From: Paraburkholderia oxyphila NBRC 105797
GTDB taxonomy: Bacteria; Pseudomonadota; Gammaproteobacteria; Burkholderiales; Burkholderiaceae
NCBI RefSeq assembly: GCF_000685075.1
Contig: NZ_BAYD01000009.1
Coordinates: 62,001-126,000 of the forward strand
Direction of reading: 5' to 3'
DNA length: 64,000 nucleotides
The notes beneath the pieces were generated by a model. It ran no database searches, was not told where the DNA came from, and saw only the letters and a program-made list of their open reading frames with translations. The first letter of the stretch is position 1. Every line of letters starts with the position of its first letter. Position numbers and translations under genes: made by a program. Shown piece after piece: positions 8,726 through 17,899 of this stretch.

Positions 8726-9196
8726 ATGACCAAACGACCCGGAGTGCCTCTCCCCGCCCCGCTCGACGAGATCGACCGTGCCCTGCTCGCCGCGCTTGCC
8801 GACGATGGGCGCGCGAGCGTGAGCGAGCTGGCCCGCCAGATCGGGCTCTCCGCGCCGAGCACGTCGGAGCGGCTGAGGCGACTCGAAGCTCAGGGGGTGA
8901 TCGGCGGCTACACCGTGCGCATCGACCCGCGCGCGCTCGGCTACACGCTGCAGGCCATCGTGCGCGTGAAGCCCCTGCCGGGGCAGTTGCATCTGGTCGA
9001 AGAGGTGATCCGCCGGATTCCCGAATTCATCGAATGCGACAAGGTCACGGGCGACGACTGCTTCATCGCCCGGCTCTATCTGCATTCAATCGAGCAACTC
9101 GACGAAATTCTCAACAAGGTCACCGAGCGCGCGGAAACGAGCACCGCCATCGTCAAGTCCACGCCCGTGGCGCGCCGTCTGCCGCCGCTCGGCTGA
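8726..9196 (+). CDS. Lrp/AsnC-family regulator
   Basis: A 156-residue transcription factor with an N-terminal winged helix (DEIDRALLAALADDGRAS, recognition helix around APSTSERLRRLEAQG) and a C-terminal RAM/effector domain (GYTLQAIVRVKPLPG, then VTGDDCFIARLY). It probably senses an amino acid and controls itself and the divergent EamA exporter. The ATG at 8726 is chosen because AGGTG precedes it and because the alternative ATG at 8681 would place a 19-bp palindrome inside the coding sequence. Length is typical of the family. Confidence 0.92.
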   Translation: MTKRPGVPLPAPLDEIDRALLAALADDGRASVSELARQIGLSAPSTSERLRRLEAQGVIGGYTVRIDPRALGYTLQAIVRVKPLPGQLHLVEEVIRRIPEFIECDKVTGDDCFIARLYLHSIEQLDEILNKVTERAETSTAIVKSTPVARRLPPLG

Positions 9197-9223
9197 GCGC
9201 CGGCCGGCGAAACGCACTACGGC

Positions 9224-9248
9224 GCGTGCCGGCACCCCGCCGGCACGC
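9224..9248. terminator. Hairpin between convergent genes
   Basis: Perfect 10-bp stem GCGTGCCGGC / GCCGGCACGC with loop ACCCC. There is no T run on either side, so it may only assist termination between the converging Lrp and hydrolase genes. Confidence 0.5.
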
Positions 9249-9256
9249 TGGAGCCG

Positions 9257-10156
9257 TCACTCCTGACGCTCGGTCGCCTCGAAGAACGAGAGGATTTCGC
9301 CGACGAGCGCCTCGCTCGCCTCCTCGGGGATGTAGTGGCCGCACGGCAACGTGCGGCCGCTCACGTCGCGCGCCACCTTGCGCCACTCCGCGAGCGGGTC
9401 GAAGCAGCGCTCGATCACGCCATGCTCGCCCCACAGCACGCGCAACGGGCAGCCCACCTTGTGGCCGCGCTCGATGTCGGCGCGGTCGTGCTCGAGGTCG
9501 ATGCTCGCGGAGGCGCGGTAGTCCTCGCACATCGCGTGCACGGCGCCCGGCTGGCGCAGCGCCGCGCGGTACGCGTCGAGCGCCTCGGGCGCGAAAGGCG
9601 CGAGCCCCGCATGGCGGCTGCCCATCACGCGCTCGATATAGGCATCGGGATTCGCGCCGATCAGCGCCTCGGGCAGCGGCTCGGGCTGGATCAGGAAGAA
9701 CCAGTGGAAATAGAGCGTGGCGAACTCGCGGTCGGTCTGCTCGTACATCGCGAGCGTGGGCGCGATGTCGAGCAGCATCAGCCGCTCCACGGCGTCCGGG
9801 TGGTCGAGAGCCATGCGGTGCGCGACGCGCGCGCCGCGGTCGTGCGCACAGACGAGAAAGCGCTCGAAGCCGAAGTGGCGCATGAGCGCGACCTGATCGG
9901 CGGCCATCGCGCGTTTCGAGTTGGCGGCGTGGCTCGCATCGCTCGCCGGTTTGGACGAGGCGCCGTAGCCGCGCAGGTCGGTGGCGATCACGGTGAAGTG
10001 CTGCGCAAGATCCGCCGCGCAGCGATGCCAGATCATGTGGGTCTGCGGGTGACCGTGCAGGAGCAGGAGCGGCGGCCCTTCGCCGCCACGGACCCCGTGA
10101 ATCTCGACTCCATCCGCGGTGCGGACAGTGAAAGGCGTGTATCCCTCGAACGGCAT
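9257..10156 (-). CDS. Predicted fluoroacetate (haloacetate) dehalogenase
   Basis: A 299-residue alpha/beta hydrolase with an Asp nucleophile rather than Ser. From ATG 10156 (GGAGA upstream) the residues are Asp106 in AHDRGAR, Arg107 and Arg110, Asp130, His151-Trp152 in LYFHWFF, Tyr213 and His274 in CGHYIPEE. These match, with the same or nearly the same spacing, the catalytic Asp, the carboxylate-binding arginines and the His-Trp-Tyr fluoride pocket described for fluoroacetate dehalogenase of Rhodopseudomonas palustris. The enzyme would hydrolyse haloacetates to glycolate. A related epoxide hydrolase remains possible, but the His-Trp pair argues for dehalogenase. Confidence 0.82.
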   Translation of the reverse strand: MPFEGYTPFTVRTADGVEIHGVRGGEGPPLLLLHGHPQTHMIWHRCAADLAQHFTVIATDLRGYGASSKPASDASHAANSKRAMAADQVALMRHFGFERFLVCAHDRGARVAHRMALDHPDAVERLMLLDIAPTLAMYEQTDREFATLYFHWFFLIQPEPLPEALIGANPDAYIERVMGSRHAGLAPFAPEALDAYRAALRQPGAVHAMCEDYRASASIDLEHDRADIERGHKVGCPLRVLWGEHGVIERCFDPLAEWRKVARDVSGRTLPCGHYIPEEASEALVGEILSFFEATERQE

Positions 10157-10427
10157 GGCAGGTCTCCATCGTATCGTTGTTGGTCTGGCGAATATTGTAG
10201 GAGCGGTGTGTGGCGCGGCGCCCCACATTCGGGCAGGAAAAGCTAGAAACCGAACACTCCCTCGACTCCTTCAAACCGCAGGCGCACCATGTGCCGAAAG
10301 CCACCCGCCTATAATCGAACGACCGTTTCATCGAGTGCCCAGCGCGCGATTGCCAGCCTGAAGCCGCGCTTGAACCGGGCTTGAATCCGGCCTGAATCCA
10401 CCGTGCCGCCAGCAAGGAGACCTCGTC

Positions 10428-11387
10428 ATGGCATTGCCCGCCGTCCTGCAGAACCTGTCGTTGCCTGTCGTCGGCTCCCCGATGTTCATCGTGAGCTACC
10501 CCGAGCTCGTGCTCGCGCAGTGCAAGGCGGGCATCGTCGGCTCGTTTCCCGCGCTCAACGCGCGTCCCGCCGAACTGCTCGACGAGTGGCTCACGCAGAT
10601 CCAGGAACAGCTCGCCGCGCACAAGGCCGCGAACCCGGACGCCGTGATCGGGCCGATCGCCGTGAACCAGATCGTGCATCAGTCGAATGCGCGACTCGAG
10701 CACGATGTGCGCGTGTGCGTCGAGCACAAGGTGCCGATCTTCATCACGAGCCTGCGCGCACCGCCCAAGGAACTGCTCGATGCCGTGCACAGCTACGGCG
10801 GCATCGTGCTGCACGACGTCATCAACCTGCGCCATGCCGGCAAGGCGCTCGAGGCGGGCGTGGACGGCCTGATTCTCGTTGCGGCGGGCGCGGGCGGCCA
10901 CGCGGGCACGACCTCGCCGTTCGCGCTCGTGGGCGAAGTGCGCCGCCTGTTCGACGGCCCCATCGTGCTCTCGGGCGCGATCGCCAACGGCGGCTCGATC
11001 CTGGCCGCCCAGGCCATGGGCGCCGATCTCGCGTACATGGGCACGCGCTTCATCGCCACGCGCGAGGCGCACGCCGTGGACGCCTACAAGCACGCGATCC
11101 TCGAGGCCAAGGCCGCCGACATCATCTATACGAACCTCTTCACCGGCGTGCATGGCAACTACATCCGCGAGAGCATCGCCAACGCGGGGCTCGACCCGGA
11201 CGCGCTGCCCGAGTCGGACAAGTCGAAGATGAACTTCGGCGGCGACAAGGCCCGTGCGTGGAAAGACATCTGGGGCGCGGGCCAGGGTGTGGGGCTCATG
11301 GACGACGTGCCGTCCGTGGCCGAGCTGGTCGCGCGCCTGAAGAGCGAGTACGACGAAACGAAGGCGCGGCTGGGGTTTGCGCGCTGA
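10428..11387 (+). CDS. Nitronate monooxygenase
   Basis: A 319-residue FMN-dependent TIM-barrel enzyme of the nitronate monooxygenase (2-nitropropane dioxygenase) family, which oxidises alkyl nitronates such as propionate-3-nitronate. The family pattern is clear: LPVVGSPMFIVSYPEL at the start, GLILVAAGAGGHAGTTSPFALV (with the catalytic-region His), VLSGAIANGGSILAAQAMGADL and YMGTRFIATREA for FMN phosphate binding. ATG 10428 follows AAGGAGACC. A second, more distant family member is at 54506 in this window. Confidence 0.92.
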   Translation: MALPAVLQNLSLPVVGSPMFIVSYPELVLAQCKAGIVGSFPALNARPAELLDEWLTQIQEQLAAHKAANPDAVIGPIAVNQIVHQSNARLEHDVRVCVEHKVPIFITSLRAPPKELLDAVHSYGGIVLHDVINLRHAGKALEAGVDGLILVAAGAGGHAGTTSPFALVGEVRRLFDGPIVLSGAIANGGSILAAQAMGADLAYMGTRFIATREAHAVDAYKHAILEAKAADIIYTNLFTGVHGNYIRESIANAGLDPDALPESDKSKMNFGGDKARAWKDIWGAGQGVGLMDDVPSVAELVARLKSEYDETKARLGFAR

Positions 11388-11463
11388 CGGAGTCTTCAGG
11401 GGTGCTTGCCTGATGGGCGTCGCCAGGCCGGCTTGCCCGATGGCGATGGCCCTGACGGCGTCG

Positions 11464-12441
11464 TCAGGCCGGCTTACCGGGTGGCCTCGGTGGTGCCGGC
11501 GGCACCGCCCGCGCCGCCGCCTCGCGGATCTCTTCGACGCCCGGCCAGAGCGCGCGCTCGCCAAAGCGCTCCGCGAGGAAATCCACGAACGAGCGCACCT
11601 TCGCCGAAAGATGGCGTCGGCTCGCGTAGACGGCATAAATCGGCAGCTCGCGTGGTGGCAGCTCATCGACGAGCAGCGGCACGAGGCGGCCTTGCGCAAT
11701 GTCATCGCCGATTACTTCGGTGCCGAGCATCGAGAGCCCGCCGCCCTGCAGCAGCACCACGCGCAACGCCTCCAAGTGATTGACAATCAGATTGCCGCCC
11801 GGCTTCGGGCGCGCATGCCCTTCCGCGAACGGTGCGAGCTCGGCCGCCGAGGCGCCCGCGTAATGCACGAACTTGTGCTGCGCGAGATCGGCGACGCTCT
11901 TCGGCACGCCGTGGCGGCGCAGATATTCGGGCGCGGCGCACAACACGATGTGCGCGGTGGCGAGCGGCCGCGCGATCAGCGACGACGACTTCAGCCCCGA
12001 AGGCGACGCGCGGATCGCCACATCGAAGCCTTCGTCGATCAGCTCGACCACGCGGTCCGAGAGGGTGATATCGACGGTGACCTGCGGGAAATCCGCCGCG
12101 TAGTCGGCCACCGCGCCCATCACGTGGCGCAGCCCGAACGCCGTGAGCGACGACACGCGCAGGCGCCCCTGCGGCACCACGCTCGCGGCGCCCACGGCCT
12201 GACCGGCTTCGTCGAGCTCGGTGAGCGCCTGGGCCACGCGCTCGTAGTATTCGCGGCCCGCCTCGGTGGGGGCGACGCGGCGTGTCGTGCGGTTCAACAG
12301 GCGCGCGCCGAGCTGCTGCTCGAGATGCATCACATGCTTGCTCGCCATGGCCGCGGACATGCCCATGCGCTCGGCCGCGGCGACGAAGCTCGCCGCCTCC
12401 ACCACGTGCCGGAACACTTTCATGCTGACGAGGGTATCCAT
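11464..12441 (-). CDS. LysR-family transcriptional regulator
   Basis: A 325-residue LysR regulator: N-terminal winged helix with MDTLVSMKVFRHVVEAASF, recognition helix MSAAMASKHVMHLEQQLG and LLNRTTRRVAPTEAG, then a periplasmic-binding-like effector domain (GRLRVSSLTAFG, VELIDEGFDVAIR). A Pro/Ala-rich tail of about 15 residues closes the protein. The gene is convergent to the nitronate monooxygenase and shares no clear divergent target, so its regulon is unknown. Confidence 0.92.
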   Translation of the reverse strand: MDTLVSMKVFRHVVEAASFVAAAERMGMSAAMASKHVMHLEQQLGARLLNRTTRRVAPTEAGREYYERVAQALTELDEAGQAVGAASVVPQGRLRVSSLTAFGLRHVMGAVADYAADFPQVTVDITLSDRVVELIDEGFDVAIRASPSGLKSSSLIARPLATAHIVLCAAPEYLRRHGVPKSVADLAQHKFVHYAGASAAELAPFAEGHARPKPGGNLIVNHLEALRVVLLQGGGLSMLGTEVIGDDIAQGRLVPLLVDELPPRELPIYAVYASRRHLSAKVRSFVDFLAERFGERALWPGVEEIREAAARAVPPAPPRPPGKPA

Positions 12442-12553
12442 CGCGCCGTTCTTTCCGCAAAAATCGGGTTAATCAGGAAACAATCGCCAAGATTGTGCGC
12501 GCTTTATCAATATTGGGTAGTCAAACGCGCAGCCGCGCCGTCGCTGGGGGCGC

Positions 12554-12588
12554 AAAAAAACCCCGCGCTGCGAATAGCGCGGGGTTTT
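12554..12588 (-). terminator. Porin-gene terminator
   Basis: Perfect 9-bp stem CCCCGCGCT (12561-12569) / AGCGCGGGG (12576-12584), flanked by a seven-A run on the left and TTTT on the right. On the minus strand it ends in seven Ts, 30 bases past the porin stop. It can also act on the plus strand. Confidence 0.88.
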
Positions 12589-12616
12589 GTGTTTGCTGCT
12601 TCAGACGCGCTGGCGC

Positions 12617-13714
12617 TTAGAACTTGGTGCGCAGGCCCACGCCGTAGGTCTGGCCCGACGACATGTTGTCGTAGTGGTCGTACATGTAGGCCGCATAGAC
12701 GTCGGTGCGCTTCGAGAGCGGGTAGTCGTAGCCGAGCGCCGCCGTGTTGTGCGTCTGGTTCAGGCCGCCGCTGTCACGCGAGTAAGCGTACGAGGCCATG
12801 ATCGTGCCCGGGCCGGCCGGCACCGAAACGCCGCCCTGCGCCGTGTTCACGTGCCAGCTGCTGATGTCGCTGTTGTTGTTCGTGTACATGTACTGGCCGA
12901 AGAACTTCACGTACTTCAGGTCGTACGACAGGCCCACCTGTGCGACGCCCTGGCTGCGCAGGCCGACGATGGTCGTGTCGCCGCTCACGATGCTGCCGAT
13001 GTCGCCCGGCGTGTTGTTGAAGTTCACGTACTGATAGACCGCCGTGGCCGCGAACGGGCCATGGAAGTACAGCGCCTGGACGCTCCACTTCTTCTTGCCG
13101 TTTTCGCCAGCCTCGTTGCCGAGCGCGTACATGGCCGTGCCCGACAGGCCGTTGAAGTTCGGCGTCGAGTACTGGATCGCGTTGTTCCAGCCCGAGTCGC
13201 CCACCACGCCCTGGTCGGTCGTGTAGGTCGGGAACGTCGAGAGCCCGAGATACACGTGGTACACCATCGGCGAGAAGGTGTACGAATCGATGAACGGGTT
13301 GAACAGAATCGTCGAAACGAACAGCGGCGTCGTCAGGCGGCCCGCGGTGACGGTACCGTACGGCGATTCGATGCCGACGTATGCGTTGCGCGCGAAGAAG
13401 GTGTCGCCTTCGAAGCGGCCATACTGACCGTTCTGCGCGCGGAAGAAGCTTTCCAGCGTGAAGATCGCCTTGTAGCCACCGCCCAGATCCTCAGCGCCCT
13501 TCAAGCCCCAGTAGGACGTCGACATGCCGCCGCCGCCGACATTCCAGGCCGTATCGCCGCCCGGGAAGCGCGTTGCCCCGACCCACTCGTCGACCTGACC
13601 ATAGAGCTGGACGCTCGACTGCGCGAATGCCGACGACGAAGCGGCGGCAAGCACGGCTGCAATGACACCCGCCTTGAGAGGCGTACGCAGCACGTGGCTG
13701 ACGACTTTTTTCAT
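12617..13714 (-). CDS. Gram-negative porin (Burkholderia type)
   Basis: A 365-residue outer-membrane porin. A signal peptide (MKKVVSHVL start, cleavage after SSAFA) precedes QSSVQLYGQVDEW, the first beta strand of the Gram-negative porin family. Internal markers are SYWGLKGAEDLGGGYKAIFTLES and TVTAGRLTTPL, and the chain ends in a terminal Phe (GVGLRTKF) needed for outer-membrane insertion. ATG 13714 has AGGAG six bases upstream. General diffusion of small solutes is expected; specificity is unknown. Confidence 0.93.
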   Translation of the reverse strand: MKKVVSHVLRTPLKAGVIAAVLAAASSSAFAQSSVQLYGQVDEWVGATRFPGGDTAWNVGGGGMSTSYWGLKGAEDLGGGYKAIFTLESFFRAQNGQYGRFEGDTFFARNAYVGIESPYGTVTAGRLTTPLFVSTILFNPFIDSYTFSPMVYHVYLGLSTFPTYTTDQGVVGDSGWNNAIQYSTPNFNGLSGTAMYALGNEAGENGKKKWSVQALYFHGPFAATAVYQYVNFNNTPGDIGSIVSGDTTIVGLRSQGVAQVGLSYDLKYVKFFGQYMYTNNNSDISSWHVNTAQGGVSVPAGPGTIMASYAYSRDSGGLNQTHNTAALGYDYPLSKRTDVYAAYMYDHYDNMSSGQTYGVGLRTKF

Positions 13715-14270
13715 GGGTTCTCCTGTCTCTTTGTCAAAAAGGATGATTGGCGGCTTTGGCGCTCGCGCAAACCGTTTGTTATCTCGTCGTTCGCAGGCGT
13801 GGCCGTTCTGGGCGGGAACCATCTTTGCGGACCATTTTCATGGACAAAAATATTGATTGTTATCGCCGGTATATCGGCCCGATTAGATTGCTGTCGGCAA
13901 ACCCCGGCTCGACGGATTGCAACGCCCGTTTCGACGCAGCGCAGCATGACAGGCAACTGGCTCGCGGGCCGCATGAACTGGACCTCGGCCCGGTTTTTGC
14001 TGCTTCTCGGCCACGCCGAAAAGGCGCCCCCTTAACGAAGCCGAGATTTGATGATGAAAGGGCACTGTATGACGAGAGATTTCCCAAAAAGTGTGGTATC
14101 CACGCGTCAGTTTTGAGACTCGGAGGGGGAGGAGCGACGGGAAAAAGGACGGGAGAGAGGCGAGAACGCGCGCCGAGATGCGCGCGTTCTGAGTGATACG
14201 ACGGACACATCAGCATGCGCCCGTGGGTTCGGCTGTGCAGTTAGTTGCTTTTCCCGGTCTAACTACAAAA
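13715..14270. other. Gene-free region upstream of the porin
   Basis: 556 bases between the porin start and the end of the secreted-protein gene, both on the minus strand. The first ~150 bases upstream of the porin are AT-richer and probably carry its promoter and 5' leader, but I could not identify convincing -35/-10 boxes. No credible gene is seen. Confidence 0.5.
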
Positions 14271-14825
14271 TTAATTGCGATACGGTGCCGGCATCGGCGG
14301 ACGGGGCACGTCGCCCCCGTTGCGCGGGAACGGGCGGAAGGCGCCGCGCTCCTCGTTGTAGCGCGCGACGTCTTCGCGAATGGAGCCGGCACGGACCGGC
14401 GAATCGGCCGGCGGATGGGGCACCTGGCGCGTCTCCGCGCTCACGGGCTGAATCGGGCCGTGATAGCCGCCGAAGCCATTGCCATAGGGATCGCCAGACG
14501 GACTGCTGTTGGCGTTGCCTGCGCGACGCTCCGGTTGGCGGGCGCCCTGGCGCTCGCGCCAGCCGCCCTGGTCAGCCACGCGCATCGGTCCCGTGCTGTA
14601 TCGCCCGCCCGGTGCGCCGCCGTACCCCCCGCGCTGCGCGACGCCGCGCTGGCCGCCCCATTGCATGGGCATGGCCGCACGCGGTGCCTGGTGCATCATG
14701 GGCGGGGCCTGAAAGCCGCCACCACCGTGAGCAACAAACGCAGGCTGGGCATGGGCGAACGCGACGAGGGCCGCTAATCCGGCCCCCACGATCCACTGTC
14801 CCATCCGTAACAACCCTGCGCGCAT
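14271..14825 (-). CDS. Secreted Gly/Pro-rich protein of unknown function
   Basis: A 184-residue protein with a signal peptide (hydrophobic core WIVGAGLAALVAFAHA, cleavage near AQPAF) and a low-complexity mature part rich in Gly, Pro, Gln and Arg. I do not recognise a domain. ATG 14825 is preferred because AGGTG lies nine bases upstream; an ATG at 14855 would add ten residues before the signal peptide. It is probably periplasmic or surface-exposed. No neighbour gives a hint about its role. Confidence 0.6.
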   Translation of the reverse strand: MRAGLLRMGQWIVGAGLAALVAFAHAQPAFVAHGGGGFQAPPMMHQAPRAAMPMQWGGQRGVAQRGGYGGAPGGRYSTGPMRVADQGGWRERQGARQPERRAGNANSSPSGDPYGNGFGGYHGPIQPVSAETRQVPHPPADSPVRAGSIREDVARYNEERGAFRPFPRNGGDVPRPPMPAPYRN

Positions 14826-15403
14826 TGTGTCGATCACCTGCCCGACGTTCAGCATGGCTTACCGCCATTCGGGCCATGGCGGGCCGTTCCGGGAAGCGCA
14901 CGCGTGTCGCGCAACGATTGCTGCCGCAACGGTTTTTGAACGTTCCTTGACGGTAATTTATGGGCGTCCTGAAAGGGTGTCGAGCCAAAAAGTGTTATGC
15001 CCTCGGAAGGGTTGTAACACCATGTTACCTCACGATTTTTCGGTCTTTGGGGACACTTCGTGCGGGCCTGTTTCATGCTTGAGAACCGCTTCGAATGGGC
15101 TGCCGGAAGCCCAGCCGGCGCGGCTTTTCGGGTCATCGGCGCGCGCCGCTTTCGTCGTACTTGGTGCCCGGTCTTTTGCATGACGAATGAATCCCGGCGA
15201 TGCGAGTTTGCGCCGGTTGTCTCGCGCCAACCACATCGTGCCGGGGAGTCCTGAGTGCCGCCGGTTCATGCGCCGCACTCATTAATCGATTCTTCAAATG
15301 AATTTGCTTTTTCAATCGGCTTGCCGCGACAATAGAGATCCCGATTCCCCCGTGGCGCCCTGATCGAACGAAGCGTGCCGCGATGCGCACTTGAGATTCT
15401 CCG
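14826..15403. other. Gene-free region between divergent genes
   Basis: 578 bases between the divergently transcribed secreted-protein and transporter genes. It must hold both promoters. No gene, strong terminator or repeat is evident. Confidence 0.45.
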
Positions 15404-16447
15404 ATGGCCCGTCCGAAATTCCTGCCCGATAACTTCACGCTGTGCCTCATTGGCACGGTGACGCTCGCCAGCCTCCTGCCCGTGCACGGCCAGGCCGCGA
15501 CGCCCTTTAACTGGCTCACCAACGTAGCCGTCGGGCTACTGTTCTTCCTGCACGGCGCCAAGCTCTCGCGCGAGGCGATCGTGGCGGGCGCCACGCACTG
15601 GCGCCTGCACATCGTCGTGCTGGCGAGCACCTTCGTCCTTTTCCCGGTGCTCGGGCTCGTGCTCAAGCCGGTGCTCTCGCCGCTCGTCACGCCAGCGCTC
15701 TATATGGGCGTGCTGTTCCTGTGCACGCTGCCCTCGACCGTGCAGTCGTCCATCGCGTTCACCTCGATCGCGCGCGGCAACGTGCCCGCCGCCGTCTGCA
15801 GCGCGTCGGCGTCGAGCCTGATCGGCATCTTCGTCACGCCCGCGCTCGTGAGCCTCGTCGTGACGAATCAGGCCGCGGGCGGCACGTCGGCCTGGCATAC
15901 CGTCTGGAATATCGTGTTGCAGCTGCTCGTGCCGTTCGTCGCGGGGCAATTGCTGCGGCCCGTGATCGGGCGCTGGATCGAGCGCAACCGCGGCTTGCTC
16001 AAGTTCGTCGATCAGGGCTCGATCCTGCTGGTGGTCTACGGGGCGTTCTCCGAGGCAATCAACGAAGGCCTCTGGCACCACACGCCGCTTGCGGCGCTCG
16101 GCGGCCTGGTCGTGGTCAACGCAGTGCTGCTCGCGCTGGCGCTCGCCGCCACCATGTTCGCGAGCAAGAAGCTCGGCTTCTCGCGCGCCGACCAGATCAC
16201 GATCATCTTCTGCGGCTCGAAGAAAAGTCTCGCGGCCGGCGTGCCGATGGCCAAGGTGATCTTCGCGTCGAATGCCGTGGGCGCGGTGGTGCTGCCGCTC
16301 ATGCTGTTCCATCAGATCCAGCTGATGGTGTGCGCGTCGCTCGCTCAGCGCTGGGGCGCCCGGGATATGAGCGCCGAGCGCGCCGAAGCCGGCGACGAGT
16401 CGCGCGCCGGCCGCAGCGAGCAGGCGGCGGCGGCTGGGCGGCAGTAA
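15404..16447 (+). CDS. SBF-like (bile acid:sodium symporter family) transporter
   Basis: A 347-residue integral membrane protein of the SBF-like group related to bile-acid:sodium symporters. About ten hydrophobic helices are visible. Family-type motifs are NVAVGLLFFLHGAKLSRE near the N-terminus, LCTLPSTVQSSIAFTSIARGN in the middle (the crossed-helix region) and CGSKKSLAAGVPMAKVIF near the end. The last ~35 residues are hydrophilic and Ala/Glu-rich. The substrate is unknown; many bacterial members carry organic anions. Confidence 0.88.
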   Translation: MARPKFLPDNFTLCLIGTVTLASLLPVHGQAATPFNWLTNVAVGLLFFLHGAKLSREAIVAGATHWRLHIVVLASTFVLFPVLGLVLKPVLSPLVTPALYMGVLFLCTLPSTVQSSIAFTSIARGNVPAAVCSASASSLIGIFVTPALVSLVVTNQAAGGTSAWHTVWNIVLQLLVPFVAGQLLRPVIGRWIERNRGLLKFVDQGSILLVVYGAFSEAINEGLWHHTPLAALGGLVVVNAVLLALALAATMFASKKLGFSRADQITIIFCGSKKSLAAGVPMAKVIFASNAVGAVVLPLMLFHQIQLMVCASLAQRWGARDMSAERAEAGDESRAGRSEQAAAAGRQ

Positions 16448-16489
16448 GCAGGGCCAAACTTCGGATGAGAATGGCGCGGCAACGCCGCG

Positions 16490-17266
16490 CTAGACGAAGG
16501 CGCGCAGCTTTCGTTCGAAGGCTTCGTCTGCGTCCAGTGAGGAGATCATGTCGTTGGCCGCGTTCATCAGCCGGCTGATATCTCGCGCCGGCATCTCCGC
16601 CGAGTTCTGAAATACCACCATGGACCGGAAATCCAGCTTCGCGGCATTGAGGTGCTGAAGGATGGTGGTCGTCAGCATGGCCTTTTCTCTGGTCGCGACG
16701 CCGAAAAGGTACAAAGGCCTCGCGAAACCTTCCACGTAGAAGTCCACGGGATAGTTGGCCGCGTCTACGAGAGCCGGCACGAGATAGTGCTCGTGGATCG
16801 AGTCCGCATGGACGCAGGCTCCAAGCTTGCGCTTCAGGTCCTCGTAGAACGCGCTCTTCACTCGCACCTGATTCAGGAACGTCAGCTCGTGAACGCGCGT
16901 AATGGCCTGACCAATCCGGAAGATGCCCGCATCCAATTGGTCCGCCGGACTGTCCAGGTACAACTCGCCGTCCTCCTCCTGAAGACCGATTTCCGCAACG
17001 ATCTGACGAAAGACCCTGCCGCGCGTGCCTTTCTTCAATTTTGCGAGGTCGTTGTCGTAGCTGAGGCGCATCAGCGCGCCACCCAGGTCGGTAATTCGGA
17101 ATCCGCCTGTCGGCAACGCCTCAAGATAGATCGCATAGGCATCGCCATCGCCGAACGTGAAAGGCGTGCCGACGTACAACAAGCCCCCCTCCTGCTGCAC
17201 GACCCTGACGTCGGCGCATAGCGAAGCGCAGATGGATCTTTGAATTGCTTCGACGCTTACGGTCAT
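16490..17266 (-). CDS. DUF1828/DUF1829 protein
   Basis: A 258-residue soluble protein. The N-terminal half (residues ~1-120: VGTPFTFGDGDAY and GGFRITDLGGALMRLSYD) resembles DUF1828, and the C-terminal half (YPVDFYVEGFARPLYLFGVA) resembles DUF1829. The pair is found sporadically in bacteria and phages and has no known function. Base composition is noticeably less GC-rich than the neighbours, suggesting horizontal acquisition. ATG 17266 starts directly at the conserved region; the ribosome site is weak. It stands alone between two unrelated genes. Confidence 0.72.
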   Translation of the reverse strand: MTVSVEAIQRSICASLCADVRVVQQEGGLLYVGTPFTFGDGDAYAIYLEALPTGGFRITDLGGALMRLSYDNDLAKLKKGTRGRVFRQIVAEIGLQEEDGELYLDSPADQLDAGIFRIGQAITRVHELTFLNQVRVKSAFYEDLKRKLGACVHADSIHEHYLVPALVDAANYPVDFYVEGFARPLYLFGVATREKAMLTTTILQHLNAAKLDFRSMVVFQNSAEMPARDISRLMNAANDMISSLDADEAFERKLRAFV

Positions 17267-17477
17267 GGCTAGTGAGGCTCGCTTTGAGGGTCGTTGCCGG
17301 CGCCGAATTGAACGGCTCTGAAGACATCGCCCGACGGCACTGCGAAGGACATCAGCCTTCGCCCGATTGTCAGCGAGCAAACGCGCGTATGACGTGATGT
17401 ATATCAGCGGCAGCCGCTTTGGCTTGCGAATACCGCACATGCCCCTTCTACCGGCCTCTCAGCCCAGCAAACATGAC

Positions 17478-17666
17478 CTAAACCTGCCCGGTCAGCACGA
17501 GCCACAACATGACGATCAAGCCGGCGCACACGGTGCCGGACGGTCCGTAGCCCCATGTGCGACTGTACGGCCATGCGGGCACGGAGGCGACCAACAGCAA
17601 GTCCAGAAAGAGCAGTAGAGAAATACCTTGCAAGAGAACTCCAAGTCGAACGATCACTCGCGACAC
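17478..17666 (-). CDS. DUF3309-like small membrane protein
   Basis: A 62-residue hydrophobic protein. The stretch PAWPYSRTWGYGPSG between two hydrophobic segments is the hallmark of DUF3309 proteins, tiny two-helix membrane proteins of unknown role. The family is usually about 50 residues, so the true start may be a TTG inside the first segment (LLQGISLLL) rather than the GTG at 17666; GGGGTG sits before the GTG. It lies in the same lower-GC patch as the DUF1828/1829 gene, 211 bases upstream of it on the same strand. Confidence 0.68.
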   Translation of the reverse strand: MSRVIVRLGVLLQGISLLLFLDLLLVASVPAWPYSRTWGYGPSGTVCAGLIVMLWLVLTGQV

Positions 17667-17693
17667 CCCGCAATTGCCGTTCCCGGTCAGTTT

Positions 17694-17727
17694 TGTTTAG
17701 TGGTTTTTACTAAACATGTAAATTTAC
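17694..17727. promoter_or_regulatory. Operator-like palindromes upstream of the LacI gene
   Basis: An inverted repeat TGTTTAGT / ACTAAACA (17694-17701 and 17709-17716, 7-base spacer) followed at once by a perfect palindrome GTAAATTTAC (17718-17727). Both lie in an AT-rich stretch about 190 bases before the regulator start. A -10-like TACAAT is near 17811. They are good candidates for the binding site of this regulator or of another factor. Confidence 0.45.
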
Positions 17728-17899
17728 GTTTATTCAAGTCATTACGGGTATTTCCGGGGGTTTTTAGACCCTGGTCAACGTTATGCGGCCATATTTTTAC
17801 TATACAATCGCCGCACACCTGACCATATCGCGGCGCGCACCCTCTGTGCACACCCCGGGCACGCCCGCCGCGCGGCGTCAGCTAGCGCAGACAGGAACC

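Noticed and set aside
9153..11705. An 850-codon open frame on the minus strand
   Set aside because: It runs through the Lrp, dehalogenase and nitronate monooxygenase genes in other frames; the composition is that of a shadow frame.
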